Assembly (NCBI GenBank): GCA_014654705.1
Contig: JACVZY010000029.1
Coordinates: forward strand, 1 to 64,000
Direction: 5' to 3'
DNA from: Ignavibacteria bacterium
GTDB taxonomy: Bacteria > Bacteroidota > Ignavibacteria > Kapaibacteriales > UBA4661
Length of the DNA: 64,000 nt
The notes under the pieces were generated by a model. It made no database searches. It was not told the origin of the DNA and was given only the letters and a program-made list of their open reading frames with translations. Positions 28,401 through 37,500 of this stretch are shown here, in pieces (positions within the stretch are counted from its first letter, which is position 1; each line of letters starts with the position of its first letter). The position numbers and the translations under genes were made by a program.

Positions 28401-30640
28401 CCGGTGGTGAAATTCGTTTGCCCAAGCGTATAGGTTGCCAGAAAATTAAACCCCGCAAATGTGCCGGTTCCATTTGGTGTGGTCACGGAAATAAGACCAC
28501 TTCCGGCAACATTCGGCACGGTAGCGGTTATTTGCGTTGCCGAGACCACCGTATATGAGGCAGCCGGCATACCGCCGATAAGCACTTGCGTGGCTCCGGT
28601 GAAACCTGTGCCGTTGATAGTGATAGTCGTTCCGGCTTGCGCACTTGTGGGCGCAAAAGAGGTGATAGTTGGCAGATTCAGTATTCCGGCAGAAATCACG
28701 ACTTCCGCAGTCGCAGTAAATTCCGTTGCTCCCTCGGCGTGTCCAAACCAGCGATTATTCCAAGGCGAAAAGGTAATGGAAGCCATATCGCTAAGATTTG
28801 TAAAGGGGAACGCAAGACCTTCGGCTCCAGTGCTAGCATTACGACGCATAACTCTGTTGGCATTAGCTCCTGTGCCACAATACAATACGGTATATGTGCC
28901 TGCATTATGCTCGGCAATTCCCCACGTGAGCCAGTTTTCTGTGGTTTGGAACGAGCCAGCCATTGCTACGGTGCCGAGCGTTGTAACGGCACCAGTTCCG
29001 ATATTGATAGCATAGAATACGCTATTGGCAGAATTCCACACCAGAAAAACGCCATTCCCGGCAAAAATCATAGAACCGGGGCTAAGCGCTATACTCGAAG
29101 ATAACGTAACGATTGTGGGAAGAAGATTGAGGTTTGCATCCAACTGGCGAATGGCAGTGAGATTGTAGGGGCTTGTGTTCGAGCCATTACTCGGAACAGC
29201 CGAACCATTCCAAAGCGTCCATAACTGCCCGGAACCAAGATCACTAAACAACCCGTCCTGTATCGGCAAGACCGTCAAGGAACCAAGAGTATTAGCATCC
29301 AAACGAGCAGTACCACCATCTTGAACACGATATACAAATGTTGAGGTAACAGCGATACCTCCTCTATCATCACCAGCTGCAGGTTCCACGCTTGCCGAGA
29401 CAAGAGCAGCATTATTTCCCATACCGGGTACGGTAAAATTCGGAACTGAAACCGGGTCGAATTGCAGAACGCGATGATTATTTTGCTCACTGACAAAGAG
29501 TGATGTCCCATTCACTGCAATTCCACGCGGGTTGTTGAACTGCGTTGCAGACAAGCCTGCGCCACTTAACCCGAAACCGGTTTGCCCTAAGACTGTGTTG
29601 GCACTTGCTCCGTTAGCAAGCCCCGTTGCGCTGTTGAAAGCGAGTACCCGATTGTTTGATTGGTCAGTAACATACAGCGTACCGGAGGCATCCATGGCAA
29701 CATCGCGTGGATTGTTCATTTGATCGGCACCAGTACCCGTAGCGCTTACACTAAAACCTGTTTGCCCTAATACTGCGGCTGCAGAAACATTAAACACCAT
29801 CGCAGGCGGTGTAGCGAAACGCAGGACACGATTATTAGCAGCATCAGCAATAAAGAGCCACGTAGCGGCTGCATTCGTACAAACACCGGCAGGCGAGTTC
29901 AACTGATTAGCGCCATTGCCTGTGGAATTATTTGTCCATGCTGTTTGTCCGATACAAAAATCAAAATTTGGCTGCGTTGAGGTAATACTGGCGTTAGGAA
30001 GTCGCAAAACACGGTGATTTCCTTGATCCACAATCCACATATTGCCAAAGCCGGGTGTGATAAAAACAGCGTGCGGCGCATTGAGCGTGTTTTGAGAAGC
30101 ACTACCGACGTTTGTGGTAAAATTTGGCTGCCCGATAACGCTAGCTGCGCTTGGTCCGTGTGCACCATTGGCAACAGTGTGCGCAGCAGCAAAACGAACA
30201 ATGCGATTATTGCTATTTTCGACAACAAACAAATCGCCGGTAGCGGGGTTGACTGCGACGCTTGTTGGTTGATTAAAGCCAATTGCTCCGAGACTTCCAC
30301 CGGCGTTCGGTAAATTATTGGTCGTATTTGTCTGCCCAAAAACAACTTCCGCATTTGGTTGATTCGCCGTGATAGGAAAAGCAAACCGTAAGACACGATG
30401 ATTTGCTCTGTCACAAACGTATATTTTGCCATTGGTCGCATCAATAGCAATTCCCTCACCCCAATTCATCCCGTTTGCACCCGCCGCTGGGGTATTAGAA
30501 GTGAAATTACTCTGTCCTATGACGTAGGTGGCAGTTTGACCGTTTGCAAACTGGGCAATACCATCGCAGATGCTGCTGAAGAAAATTACAGAGGCGATTA
30601 GGTAATGAGATATACGAAAGAAGGTTTGGAGGGATTTCAT
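16421..30640 (-). CDS. Giant T9SS-secreted surface protein 1 (NHL, Ig-like, IPT, LRR)
   Basis: This 4739-aa exported protein has approximate domains as follows: signal peptide 1-30; six-bladed NHL propeller 31-400; a beta region; IPT/TIG at 655; second NHL propeller 737-1085; two IPT; third propeller 1252-1602; IPT; ten He_PIG-type Ig-like repeats 1690-2575; two IPT; one beta-rich FYYQSG module 2740-3167; six IPT 3173-3710; plant-type LRRs 3742-4045; Ig-like 4057-4148; FN3-like 4153-4257; choice-of-anchor-D-like 4260-4500; cohesin-like 4500-4620; the VSTAGGRRL motif; and a T9SS type-A sorting domain (last 80 residues, from APNP to KVEVVR). It is probably a surface adhesin or filament. The upstream region holds degenerate GGGGT pairs (30755-30776). 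The ATG at 30640 starts a normal signal peptide. Confidence 0.92.
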   Translation of the reverse strand: MKSLQTFFRISHYLIASVIFFSSICDGIAQFANGQTATYVIGQSNFTSNTPAAGANGMNWGEGIAIDATNGKIYVCDRANHRVLRFAFPITANQPNAEVVFGQTNTTNNLPNAGGSLGAIGFNQPTSVAVNPATGDLFVVENSNNRIVRFAAAHTVANGAHGPSAASVIGQPNFTTNVGSASQNTLNAPHAVFITPGFGNMWIVDQGNHRVLRLPNASITSTQPNFDFCIGQTAWTNNSTGNGANQLNSPAGVCTNAAATWLFIADAANNRVLRFATPPAMVFNVSAAAVLGQTGFSVSATGTGADQMNNPRDVAMDASGTLYVTDQSNNRVLAFNSATGLANGASANTVLGQTGFGLSGAGLSATQFNNPRGIAVNGTSLFVSEQNNHRVLQFDPVSVPNFTVPGMGNNAALVSASVEPAAGDDRGGIAVTSTFVYRVQDGGTARLDANTLGSLTVLPIQDGLFSDLGSGQLWTLWNGSAVPSNGSNTSPYNLTAIRQLDANLNLLPTIVTLSSSIALSPGSMIFAGNGVFLVWNSANSVFYAINIGTGAVTTLGTVAMAGSFQTTENWLTWGIAEHNAGTYTVLYCGTGANANRVMRRNASTGAEGLAFPFTNLSDMASITFSPWNNRWFGHAEGATEFTATAEVVISAGILNLPTITSFAPTSAQAGTTITINGTGFTGATQVLIGGMPAASYTVVSATQITATVPNVAGSGLISVTTPNGTGTFAGFNFLATYTLGQTNFTTGTPGTLNNKFTTPNGMAIDATNNKLYVAEFGNHRVMRFSLPITQNSQLPEAVFGQVNFTSGLANGGGTTGAAVFNGPFTMNVGTGGDLWISDILNNRMVMIPSAHTAANGASATLVLGQPNFTANGAGVSSQNLFNPYAPRLDASGNLWVADQANRRLLRFNAPLSTFLAASLAIGVPDFTTNNVVAPSATRTGTVGDVAIVGTSIYVSDISNHRILRFDAPYTTGMAASVVLGQPTMGTGAANSPNSTLGLNFPQDLYTNGTDLFLADVANNRVLIYRNVNSKTSGAAPDAVIGQPDFITLTSGLTQSKLNGLRDVAVSAAGQTFIADQGNHRVLVFGPTFATPAPTISGFTPTSAIAGATVTINGTNFTGTTQVQFGGVNAASFTIVSATQITAVVAAGGASGNVSVTTPAGTANLAGFSFLVPPTISGFVPATAQAGATITINGNGFTGATAVQIGSQSVGFTVVSATQITTTVPVLGGGGIISVTTPVGTGTSATGFGFDGTFVVGQPNFTSNVAATTSTGLNFPEGVAVDVARGKLYVADRLNNRILRYAYPVTANNPTAQLVFGQPNFTSAVANNGGLSASSLNQPTDIIVDPSNGDLWVSDYLNNRVLRFAAAHAIATNQTNATQVLGQPNFTSNAAAALQNGMNQPHGLALEASGRLWVADFLSNRVLRFDNASSLGNGANASAVLGQPNFTSSAPSLSQSGMNAPISLAIDAAGNLYVADVNANRVLRYNSAASKPNGANADGVLGQTLFTTNSAAVSATAMNFPGGLAMSPAGDLFVNDRSNNRILGFNNALAKANGASADRVFGQTTFTTNVAATSQTGMNLGQFLTYVPGDNVLISSEWNNNRVVLYGTPAPPPAPTITGFLPTSAIAGATVTITGTNFNNASIVQFGGTNAASFVVNSPTQITAVVGAGASGNVTVTTPGGTANLAGFTFAVPPTAFSAQTPPTGVVGSAYTYTFVANGTPAPTYSVFSGTLPAGLTLSAAGVLSGTPTGAGGVSGAIVIRATNIGGTFDCTPFTITINAAPTAFSAQTPSGGTPSVVYAGYTFVADGFPAPTYSVFSGTLPTGLTLSAAGVLSGTPTVSGSFGPIVVRAANIAGTFDTAPFTIQMNVAPTAFSAQTPPSGALGLTYSYIFTANGFPAPTYSVQSGTLPTGVTLNAATGEISGTPTATGTFGPITIRATNMMGTFDTAPFSIAINTAPSAFTAQAPPAGTVGAVYNYFYAANGSPAPTYSLFAGTLPPGLTLNSANGQLLGTPTAGGTYSGIVIRASNVAGAFNSAPATITVSGAPTVFAAALVSGVVGTPYSYFFTANGFPVPTYAVFSGVLPPGLSLNSATGELSGTPTMAGVFGVTIISASNGAGSLNSNSFSITIAGAPSSPTAFSAQMPTVGTSGTPYSYTFAANGFPSPTFSVASGALPPGLTLNAVTGEITGTPTVSGSYGPITVQASNGSGSLGSTPFTMTINGAPTSFSAQTPGSGVVGTPYNYALAANGLPAPTYSLVSGTLPTGLTLSGAGVISGTPTVAGMFGPITVQASNGAGSVNTSAFSITIAATGSAPTLFIAQSPPNGLVASPYAYTFAANGSPAPSFSLVSGAFPTGLTLNGSNGLLSGVPSVAGVFGPITLSAMNGSGSVNSAPFNITVNAAPTTFTAQTPPSGAVGVAYSYVISADGYPAPTYSLVSGALPAGLTLSASGVLSGTPTAAGVSSSIVIKAQNAFGNVNTVSLSITIAATPTAPTAFTAQTPPSGNVGTAYSYVMAANGSPTPTYSVVAGTLPTGLTLNAATGEIAGTPSVGGTFGPITVQASNGAGTFNAAPFSITINQAPPTITNFTPTGSLAGATITINGTNFTGVTGVSFGGVPAASFAFVSATQITAVVAAGGATGNVNVTTPGGTAVLGVYSFFAPPTVTAISPMVAAAGSMITITGTGFIGTTQVQFGGLNATSFTVVSPTQITAIVPVGAPNAPVSVTTPAGMAASAVSFMLVASASEFYYQSGAADNPANWNTLPGGGGITASNFSTPGHNFYVSNARTATFTAGATIGAGVTMQVENGSVLAVATGRVLTVQGSLRVNDGGRLRLEGTGAVSSVGGVQYLGGNATLEYRGGSNRVTSDTEFPPAFSASVRIDSASVRLNNSKSIQGALTAVNGSILRFGANNGLTLGGSITLTASRLGTDSTNALAVTGSGTISGSVLFDNGSGVSMLGSLTMQRMGVNLTLEGNLHLTGSLVLGRGNVVVPSGQVLTLAGTADTALSGGSLGSFVVGSVARVLPPNLTPADGRLWMYPVGKGVQYLPAFVQGVTTGSVSPTLAIEAFNVGSGGSSGIGLTGALSKTEYWTWTPLAGDLTGAQIGLIRTGVNDNTRVASGSTKSGTYQNIGGTLQNVASAQAVVSDGIPAGSVGAQRFFAVAGAAPAPGDSTPILLPRITSFSPERGGAETVVLVVGENLTGVNSVAIGTVPVADFRVLSSTGISLTVGNVNSGPIQLGGPNGGTASNGIFTFVPTPVIQSVSPQMAGPGATVTITGQNLQNVTTLTFGGVVITNFTINPNGSITFVVPAGAMPGATNTQIRLNAEGGSVQATTSVVFVPQPTITSFAPAVETTGAIITVRGTGFATVQSVRFGTENASAIANFTRNDSTRLTVTVPARVAGMGTEVPIVIVASGGVRVVSATKFAYKSLETGSTTGSVDLSQRIEVTEFLDKIVGNGGEVRVRGSNLNVVTDISLKTSVSTGRAEYRTSSSGQITLLLPKQNLLSGTGGTVSSSATTVVFLGPYNSVAVQNAFSIINTPEVTKVTPIDAASGEEIVITGSNLDLVSAVTIGGTRATFRLEGTTRIVVQMPPSANASGLPLSGRLNLLSVGGITTPTGVIINANLAGGLPAITSFSPASGNGGTTIIVTGANFSLVSAVAVGGVPVATFRLLSPTELSISIASGVSRTAQGFIQLTSPLGETVSRESFRFVQSLEADSAQVAEFIRLMPAGGTMLNWKANTPITEWQGVEVVGNRIVAVRVPSLGLRGALPPALGALSELKVLDVSGNGFTGGIPASFSGLVRLEEFDARRNQLSGSLAEVVCSWRRLRRFDVSSNNITGEIPVCLSTLDNGEIINLSGNQFSGKIPWQLAAMTNLRELRLNNNRLSGQLPREFGIVGIKPTAAKTTANVTQAQTLQIFDLSQNDFDGAIPPEWEGMANLRELDVSRNRLSGVVPRGIASWRSLTALRLANNGLSGELPSGVQWDNLVELNVENNRFTGALPLELAQSSRLRTIRAANNRFTALPNLLRTSIDTLSVENNFIEFGSLEPIAKLTRSPRFFEYIPQGRLGVARDTVLERGALLELRSGISGASTVHQWYKDDNLVRGMAGRLPTFKVDSAVRVNSGTYFCRATNPAVPGMTLETARVSVSVASVDVLLAVPEVISPAPGAINVSPNLTLRWSRVEGATDYEIRWWKLEGAAPLPARVDTLGQPDEGEPIYVLRNLERGASYEWSVRAMIRNDRGAVSENSNVSTPAFFRVVTAGVDLAFSTVDAGKTTIADNRDVPGGILINVSPNPLTILKNGLSIISRDPAFKVKTEQVAGIVKDTTLLPNGELVLGIEFTPQEAEPIVATLQVNYRDAQGSQRVATFADALRGRGSALSVKAVDFDTIRVGKASVQSIEITNRSTIHTMQVDAVRILTVRGAPRETAFVIKDASGLLIAPRETAYITIRAAAPEEGVRRAALRVDAHSTKDSSIVDVAVAGITAYARLPKPDDAAVTLRVKAEPESAPPGTLVRLNVYIEDATKEKLDALFKAAQPEIIARIQFNRQVLSLASNNGGARLLPDPTGSTTANVLFNTRWDGRTSFVATAETRAVAGSTNRTLLNLASVEWGTTASARLAWERKVFVEEPADTTLFSFTAKVSTAGGRRLISTVAQAVAITAIAPNPAKEQVEVAYSLPKDDFVTLSLIDARGNEVQRLASEVQAAGLHKMSFKLGWLSSGSYLLRISTSTETATGKVEVVR
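22915..25570 (-). repeat. Ten tandem Ig-like (He_PIG) repeats
   Basis: Ten units of about 88 residues (about 265 bases each) lie head to tail in giant protein 1. Most begin near APTAFSAQTP and contain a YSxxSGTLPxGLTLxxxxGxxxGTPT core. The high similarity makes the array prone to copy-number change. Confidence 0.9.
25835..30550 (-). repeat. Three six-bladed NHL propellers
   Basis: Eighteen NHL blades of the form VxGQxNFTxN ... LYVADxxNNRVLRF form three propellers (about 29440-30550, 27385-28430 and 25835-26885) separated by IPT domains and one other beta region. The loop between blades 2 and 3 begins with an AAH/SAH segment in all three, and blade 2 carries NGG/AGG, so whole propellers were duplicated. 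Confidence 0.85.
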
Positions 30641-30658
30641 AATAATCACCAAAAGATA

Positions 30659-30776
30659 TTTGGGGTGTTGGGTTCTGCAGCGTACCAAAATAGGCGGTAG
30701 TACGGATTAAAATACACAATCTGTGCGACACAACGTGTCACCGATTTTTGCGGAGGGGTGCTGGAATTTTGCGGGG
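30659..30776 (-). promoter_or_regulatory. Degenerate GGGGT sites upstream of giant gene 1
   Basis: TTTGGGGTG lies at 30659-30667, and a pair GGGGT (30755-30759) and GGGGT (30773-30777) is spaced 18 bases. They resemble the TTTGGGGYRAAA sites of the neighbouring giants but match less well. Confidence 0.3.
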
Positions 30777-30791
30777 TATGTCATATTTTTG

Positions 30792-30828
30792 CTTCACAAA
30801 ACGAAGCACTACGACACATTTTGTGAAG
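30792..30828. terminator. Hairpin across the response-regulator stop
   Basis: CTTCACAAAA (30792-30801) pairs perfectly with TTTTGTGAAG (30819-30828) around a 17-base loop that contains the response-regulator stop codon. No long U-tract follows, so termination is uncertain. The right arm shares ACATTTTGTGA with the hairpin at 55026-55053. Confidence 0.4.
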
Positions 30829-31435
30829 GGGCAAGCAAAAGAATATCCTGAACGTAACGCGCCAAGTCGGGGCGAGTAGTAATGCTAGTTTTTTGATAGA
30901 TTGTGGAGAGTGTATTCCGCACTGTCCCTTCGGAAATACCCAGCACAATAGCAATATCCGTATTGGAAAGCGTGATATTGCGTAATATATTCATCTCCAC
31001 TACGGTAAAATTATATTTGAGAAGCTCCTGTGCCGCTGTAAAGAATTTTTCACCCAGAAGTGGGCTTACCCAGATGCCGGAGGAAGTATCCCAATCTAAA
31101 ATGTGACGAATCACCTGCGGGCTATCCTCTTTCAGCATACAGCCGTTTGCGCCCGCTTCCAGAGCCAACTTTGCTAAATTTGCCCGTGCAGACATAGCAA
31201 AAATAGCCAGAGCAGGAAAGTCTTGCCGGATTCGCCTAATAATATCCACGCCCTGCATATCCGAGAGCATCATATCTTGAAGTATAATATCGGGCTTGAG
31301 TTCATGCACCATGCTGATAGTTTGTGCGCCGGTCGGTGCTACGCCTACTACTTCAGCCGAAGCATCCTGTTGCAGCCACATTTTTATCATCATGGCGAAC
31401 ATCGTATGGTCTTCGGAAATAAGGACTCGTTTCAT
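30809..31435 (-). CDS. NarL/LuxR-type response regulator inside the giant array
   Basis: The 208-aa protein has a receiver domain (1-120) with acidic pocket E8/D9, probable phospho-acceptor D54 (DIILQDMM), a conserved alcohol position (FAMSAR) and K in MLKED. A LuxR/GerE helix-turn-helix follows near 140-200 (LRNITLSNTDIAIVLGISEGTVRNTLSTIYQKTSI). It is a two-component output protein that binds DNA as a dimer. No histidine kinase is encoded in the window, so it is an orphan here. It sits between giant genes 1 and 2 on the same strand, and a TTTGGGGTAAAA site lies 74-88 bases upstream of its start. Control of the array and of itself is a reasonable inference. ATG 31435 is chosen because it begins the receiver fold directly. 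Confidence 0.92.
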   Translation of the reverse strand: MKRVLISEDHTMFAMMIKMWLQQDASAEVVGVAPTGAQTISMVHELKPDIILQDMMLSDMQGVDIIRRIRQDFPALAIFAMSARANLAKLALEAGANGCMLKEDSPQVIRHILDWDTSSGIWVSPLLGEKFFTAAQELLKYNFTVVEMNILRNITLSNTDIAIVLGISEGTVRNTLSTIYQKTSITTRPDLARYVQDILLLAPSQNVS

Positions 31436-31507
31436 TGAACAAAGATTGTGCTCATGGTAGCTTTGGCGCCACAAGCGATTGTGTCAAATATCCATGTAGT
31501 TTTGTGC

Positions 31508-31522
31508 TTTTGGGGTAAAAAT
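31508..31522 (-). promoter_or_regulatory. TTTGGGGYRAAA site upstream of response regulator
   Basis: TTTTGGGGTAAAAAT on the plus strand; its core TTTGGGGTAAAA fits TTTGGGGYRAAA and differs by one base from the site at 44534. It lies 74 bases before the response-regulator start. Confidence 0.5.
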
Positions 31523-31531
31523 CCAGATTGT

Positions 31532-34500
31532 TTACCGCCCAATATCCATGCGTTGTGTTACCGACGACGCACCATTTGCCCGAAGGCGTAGCATATACGT
31601 GCCCGTCGGAAGCGTACGGACACTCGCGGAAAGGCTATATTCTCCCACGCTACGGCTTGTTTCGGCAAGTAATATCTGTACCACATCGCCTTTCATGTTC
31701 AGCACATCAAGCGTTACAAGAGCATCGTCGAATAACGTGTAGGAAAGGCTAATTACGTCACTTGCAGGATTGGGGCGAGCCAGCGACAACAAAGGAGGCG
31801 TTGCCGACGAGGTAGTACCCGAAATCAATCGCCTGCCGCCTGCGGTCGAAACTCGTGTGGTGAACGTGGAAGCACGTGCAATATCAGGCTCCTCCACAAA
31901 CACACGGCGTTCCCAATCAGGTTTTGCTGTTGCCGAAGTAGAACCCCACTCAGCATTGATAATCTCAAGCGAAGTGGTTGTGCGCTCTCCTGCCACCGCA
32001 CGGCACTGGAGACTGGCAACTGTCCGCGAACGTCCGTCCCAACGCGCCGAGACTGTTACACTGGCATTGGTTGAGCTTCCGCGCTGCATTCTGGCAATAC
32101 CCGACGCATCATCGAGCGCAAGAACTTGCTTATCAAAGCGCAGAGTCAAGCGCACTTCCGGTTGAGCCGCACCAATCAAGGCTGTGGCAAGTTGCTGCGA
32201 AAAATCGTTGATAACAACATCGAGGCGGACCGCACTGCCCGGGGCTGCTTCGCTTGGCGAGGGTTGCACTGAGAACGATACCGCCGGGTCATCGGGGCGA
32301 ATCAAACGTGCAATTGCCGTAATATCAGCCTGTGTTTTGTCGTTATCGGTCACGATTTCAAGAATGGAACTCTTGAAACCACGTGTAAGTGTCAAACAGC
32401 GAATAGGGATAAATATCGTGTCCCGTGCAGATATTTTCAGATTCGCAACGGGCGCTACCAGTTCGAACGCGCTTTCCATGCTTCCCCGCTGTGCCAGAAT
32501 TCGTGCGCTATTGATTATCACTTCTTTATCACTGCGATTGATAATGCGAGCGCTTTGAACCGAAACCTTACCCACACGCACTGAGTCGAAATCCAACGGG
32601 TCAACCTGCAATGCTCCACCACGACCCACCAGAGCCTTGTCAATACTCACCGAGCGTGCGCCCTGCCCTGCTGCATCTGCATAACGAACGGTAACATTGG
32701 CACGAATGGTATCGGCACGGTTAGGCTTGAATAGGACATCAAACGAGGCGGAGGCATCTTTGGGTAGGAGTTTTTGCGTAAAATTCAGTGCAAAAACATT
32801 CTCTAAACCGCTTTCTACCTGTGCGGACTGCACCAGAAGTGCATCGTCGCCGATATTAACTATCGAACCCGTCGCACGAGCGCTGTCACCAATCGTTGCT
32901 TTGCCCACATCCACACTGCTGAAGGCAAGGTCTTGTCCGAAAGGCACGACACGGAACGAGAGCGTATCCGACCACGACGGAAGAAACTCTTCCGAACTGG
33001 CAGCCGCCCGCACCGACCAATAATACTGCACTCCGCGCTCCAAGAGCACACCGCGCCCCGCAGCGCTCGCCCATGGAAGAACGATACTATCGCCTAACTC
33101 GGGCTGCGCAAGCGTGATGCTCTGTGCGTCCGTCCGCAATGCCCTATCGCGGGCAACCAGAATAGTGTAGGAATCAGCACCCGATGCACGCGACCAGCGG
33201 AAAGACGGGCGCGGTGCGATATTCGTGGCATTCGCAGACGGAAAAATAAGGCTCGGTGCAGCAATTGTCTGTGTAGCGCTTGTAAGCACAATTCGTTGGG
33301 ACTGCGTGAAGAGCGTAACACCCTGCACCCTACTATTGGTCGCACGGCAAATATACGTGCCTACATCTTGTGGCACGATGCCTTGCAGCGTGAGTGTTGC
33401 TCCTGCTGCACCTCGCACTGCTACGCCGTTTTTGAGCCATTGATAGCTTGTACTTGCTCCGCCGATGTTGGAAGCTAGCTGCACCACATCACCCAAACTG
33501 GCAATAATGCTATCTCCCGCCGGTACACTGTCTTGCCCATTCGCTTGAAAAAATGTTGCACGAATCGGCTCAAGGCTGCCAAACTCCAAGCGGTTGCTGT
33601 CAAGACGCACCGTATCAAGTCTGCCGCTCACGGCAAGATTAGGAATGAGCGTCAATCGGTTGTTTGCAGCGCTGAGTGTACGCAGTACGGGTGCTTGCGA
33701 GAACGATGCGGGAAGTGCGCCCGTGAAGCGGTTATTATCAACGACAAATTCACGAAGACTTCCGGCATAAAATTCCGGAATAACACCACTAAACTTATTA
33801 TTTGCCAAACGTATGATTGATATTCGTTGCCAATCCCGAATTGTGGCGGGTAATTTACCCGTCAGACCGCAATTTACCGCGCTCAGTTCGGTAAGCTGCG
33901 GAATGTTGCCCCATTCGTCGGGAATTCCGCCGGAGAACTGATTGTTGCTCACGTCTATCACCTGCACGGTTGGGACTCGCGTTGTTACGGCAGTTTTCTT
34001 TGCCGTTACGCGCACCCCGCCCGTACCGAGTTCTGCGGGCAACTCACCCGTCAACTGGTTATTGCCGAGGCGGAGTTCTCTCAAACTCGTCATTTTGCCT
34101 AATTGCCACGGGATTAAGGACGTAAAGCGGTTGAAGGTGAGGTTGAGTATTTCAATCTTGTCAAGGTCTGCTATACAGACAGGGATTTCGCCCGTGAGAT
34201 TATTCCGGCTCACATCCAAAAAGCGCATATTCCCATAAGAGCAGAACACACCGGGCGTGAGAGCGCCGGAAAGCAGGTTATTACTGAGATTCAGACGTTC
34301 CAGCTTTTTCAACGCAGTAAGACTGACAGGAACTGAACCACTCAAGAAGTTATTCGATAAGTCCAACTCGCGTAATTCCGTCAGCGTGGCAATAACTGCC
34401 GGAATTGGTCCTCGCAAGCCGGCACCGCTCAACCGCAACACCGTGATACGATTATTGTCAGTTTGAATTGTCAGGCGACTTGGGTCACCGCCAAGACTTG

Positions 34501-37500
34501 TCACAATCGCATTTGCAGCGTTCTGGTCGGCTTCCAATGAGTATGGGAATGAGTACAAGGTGCGTGAATCCACGCTTGTTCCAAATGATGTTTGCAGCGT
34601 GATAGGTCCTTGCGAACGCAAACTTGCAGCCGTGCTCAGCACAAGTGTCATGCGCGTTGGAGAATTCACCACAAAACTAGCCACCGGAATACCGACAACC
34701 GCCACATCGCGTACCGAACCCAAGTTCGCACCCAGCAGGACGACTTCCGTACCCGGCGGACCACTTGTGGGGCTAAAGCTAGTGATAACAGGCTGACCGC
34801 CAGCCAGGGCGCTGTTGATAATTGTACCGCCCGTGCCAGTAATTCCGCCAAACGACGTAAAGCCCAATACGCCCGAAGCCGGAAGCCGTACACTATCGGC
34901 AGTAAGGCGAAATGGGACTGTAACACTAATACGAGTGCTATCCAGAACACGGAAGGTAGCTGCTGTACCGCCAATGGTGATGTTGGTAATCAGATTCATC
35001 GCCGTTCCGCCTACAATCACTTCCTCGCCTCCATTTGCTTCGGTAGGAGTAATACTCAGAATAGAAGGAATACCGAAAACAGTAAAGGCATTGGAAGACA
35101 CAACGCGGTTAAACGCCCCCAGCACATCCATCGTAACGGGCGCTGAAGAAAGCGTTCCCGTGGAACTCTTGAGAAGCCCTGTCGTCGGTACAATCAGCGT
35201 CAGAGCGGCAGATGAAGACAGCAGCCATGAGGCATTCGTACTACCCGCAACGGTGATGAGCTTGATTTGTTGAATTAGCTCCATATTTGCGCCTGTTACG
35301 CGCACGCGACCGCCCAGAGTCGTGATTTTATCTCGCGCTTCGGAAATGACGACCAAACGAAGCGGGTCAACGCCATTCGGTATGCCACCGGGCTGCGGGT
35401 TATAGGCAAACCGCGTTGCCGTTGTCGCCGTGCCGCTCCCCGTCTGCACTGTGATAAAGACTTGAGAAGGCGCTGTATTCAATCGCGGCGGAACGATAAC
35501 CGTGATGCGGGTTGGCGAATTAACAGTGTATTGCGCCGATGTCGTACCGAAGCGAACTGATTGTACATTCACGAAATTTGTTCCGAAGAGCGTAATGATT
35601 TCACTCGTGGACGCTACTTGCGGATTGATGCTCGTAATCGTTGGCGGCGGCAACAAGACAAGCGCATTGGTCGAAATCGCCGTGCCGCCGGGAGCACTAA
35701 TCATAATCGTTGGATTGGTCGCATTCACGGGCACGGTTGTCGTGATGACAGTGCCGCCCATTGTCACCGTAAAGAGATTGCTGGGAATATCTACTCCGCC
35801 AATGTTCATATAGCTTGCGCCCGTAAAATTATCACCGGTAATGACAATGGGCACACCCAAGCCAGCAGGGCTGGGCGAAGCATTAAAGATACGGGGCGAC
35901 GGTACAAACGTAAAACTAGAGTCCGATGCTGCGCCTCCAATAGGAGAACCAATCTGCACGGGACCGGATGCAACTGCACCGACGGTAATGCTAATGGTCG
36001 TGGAGGATAAGACCTGAAAACTTGCCACAGGTATCCCGCCGATAGCCACTGCACTGACACCGGTCAAATTTGTACCCGTAACAAGCATTGTTGTTTGCTC
36101 ACCACCTCTGGAGGGCGAAAAACCCGTAATACGCGGCGAACCGAGCGTGGGACTTACGGCAGAATAGAAACGCTCGGTACTGTTTTCCACCGCATCGCCC
36201 ACAAGCGATGTTCCTTGCGCTATTGGCGTGAGAACGCCGCCTGCACTTTGATACACGCCCGTTTTTGTACTGCTCACCACCAGTTTATCGCTTGCTGTGA
36301 AGGACGTACTGGTGCGCATCACGCCGACTTGCGCACCCGCAAAACCGCTTGAAAGCGACTGTACGCGCCAGTGTTCAGTGTTACTGAGTGCTCCGTTCAC
36401 TCCTAATGCCACCGAACCACCTGCACCAATACTGAATGCTTCTGCGGCGACAAGCGGACTAACGCTGCCTGTGGTAGCATTTAAGAGCGTAAGCGGCAGA
36501 TAGGTTGCGCCTTTGCCAATCGGATAAAAATGCGTTTTTGCGTCCGCGGGCGTAAGACTTGCCGGAAGAACTCGCGCAAAAATCCCACTCACAAAGGATG
36601 AGAACGAACCGCCCATGAGAGCCGTATCTGCGCTATTGGTCAAGGACAGCACTCGCGATGCAGGCGGCATAATGTTCCCGCTAAAAAGCGATAATTGCGA
36701 ACCAATCTCAAGCGAATCGCCCAAAAGCAGTGTTACGCCCGGGCGCTGCATTGAGAGCGAACCAATCACATTATTGCTAAAGTTAATAGTACCGGAAATA
36801 GAACCACTTCCGGCAATAGTCAAGCTATGCGTACGATTGGTGTTAAACTGCGATGGGTTGAAGGAGATTGCCCCTTCGATGCGCAAGCGCGTTGAGTCTT
36901 TGCCGAAGTCCAGAGCCGAGTTTTTGAGCGTCAGTGCGCCTTGAATGGTGATATTGCGGACACTTGTGGTCGTGTCCAAGCGCACCGTACCATTGCTCAC
37001 CATCACGCTTCCGGGCATAGTGGCAGGAAACTCGTTGCTTGTGGCGACGCGGTTGGCGGACGGTGTCTGATAAAGCAACTGCGCAGTTGGTGAAAGGTAG
37101 TTCACCCCGGAAGGCGCATTGATTTTTGCTGAATCCGCAAGCGACAGAGTAGCATCAGCACCAACACGAAAAATGCCGACATTGAGCGTACTTCCATTAC
37201 GCACACTCAGCGTACCGCCACCATTGACCAAAATAGTAACACCCGGCGCAAAGGTTTGATTGCTGGTAAAGGGAGCATTTTTACCCGATGGGACGATAAA
37301 CGTTGTGCCGCCAGTGATAAAATCCGTTGCCGGAGCGCCAATGCCGAGTATATCCGAGTTCCAACTGGTTACATTTTCTGCCGGACCGGAATTGTAGTAA
37401 AAGACATTAGACAATACGCCAAGTGCGAAGAATCTATCGGCAGACAGAACGGGACTTGCGCTCAAAACATTTGGCGACGAAACCGAACCGCCGATGCCTG

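Noticed and set aside
22915-30550. Regularly spaced short DNA repeats that could suggest a CRISPR
   Set aside because: Period is 150-265 bases, the repeats diverge and they sit in a continuous coding frame; they are protein repeats.
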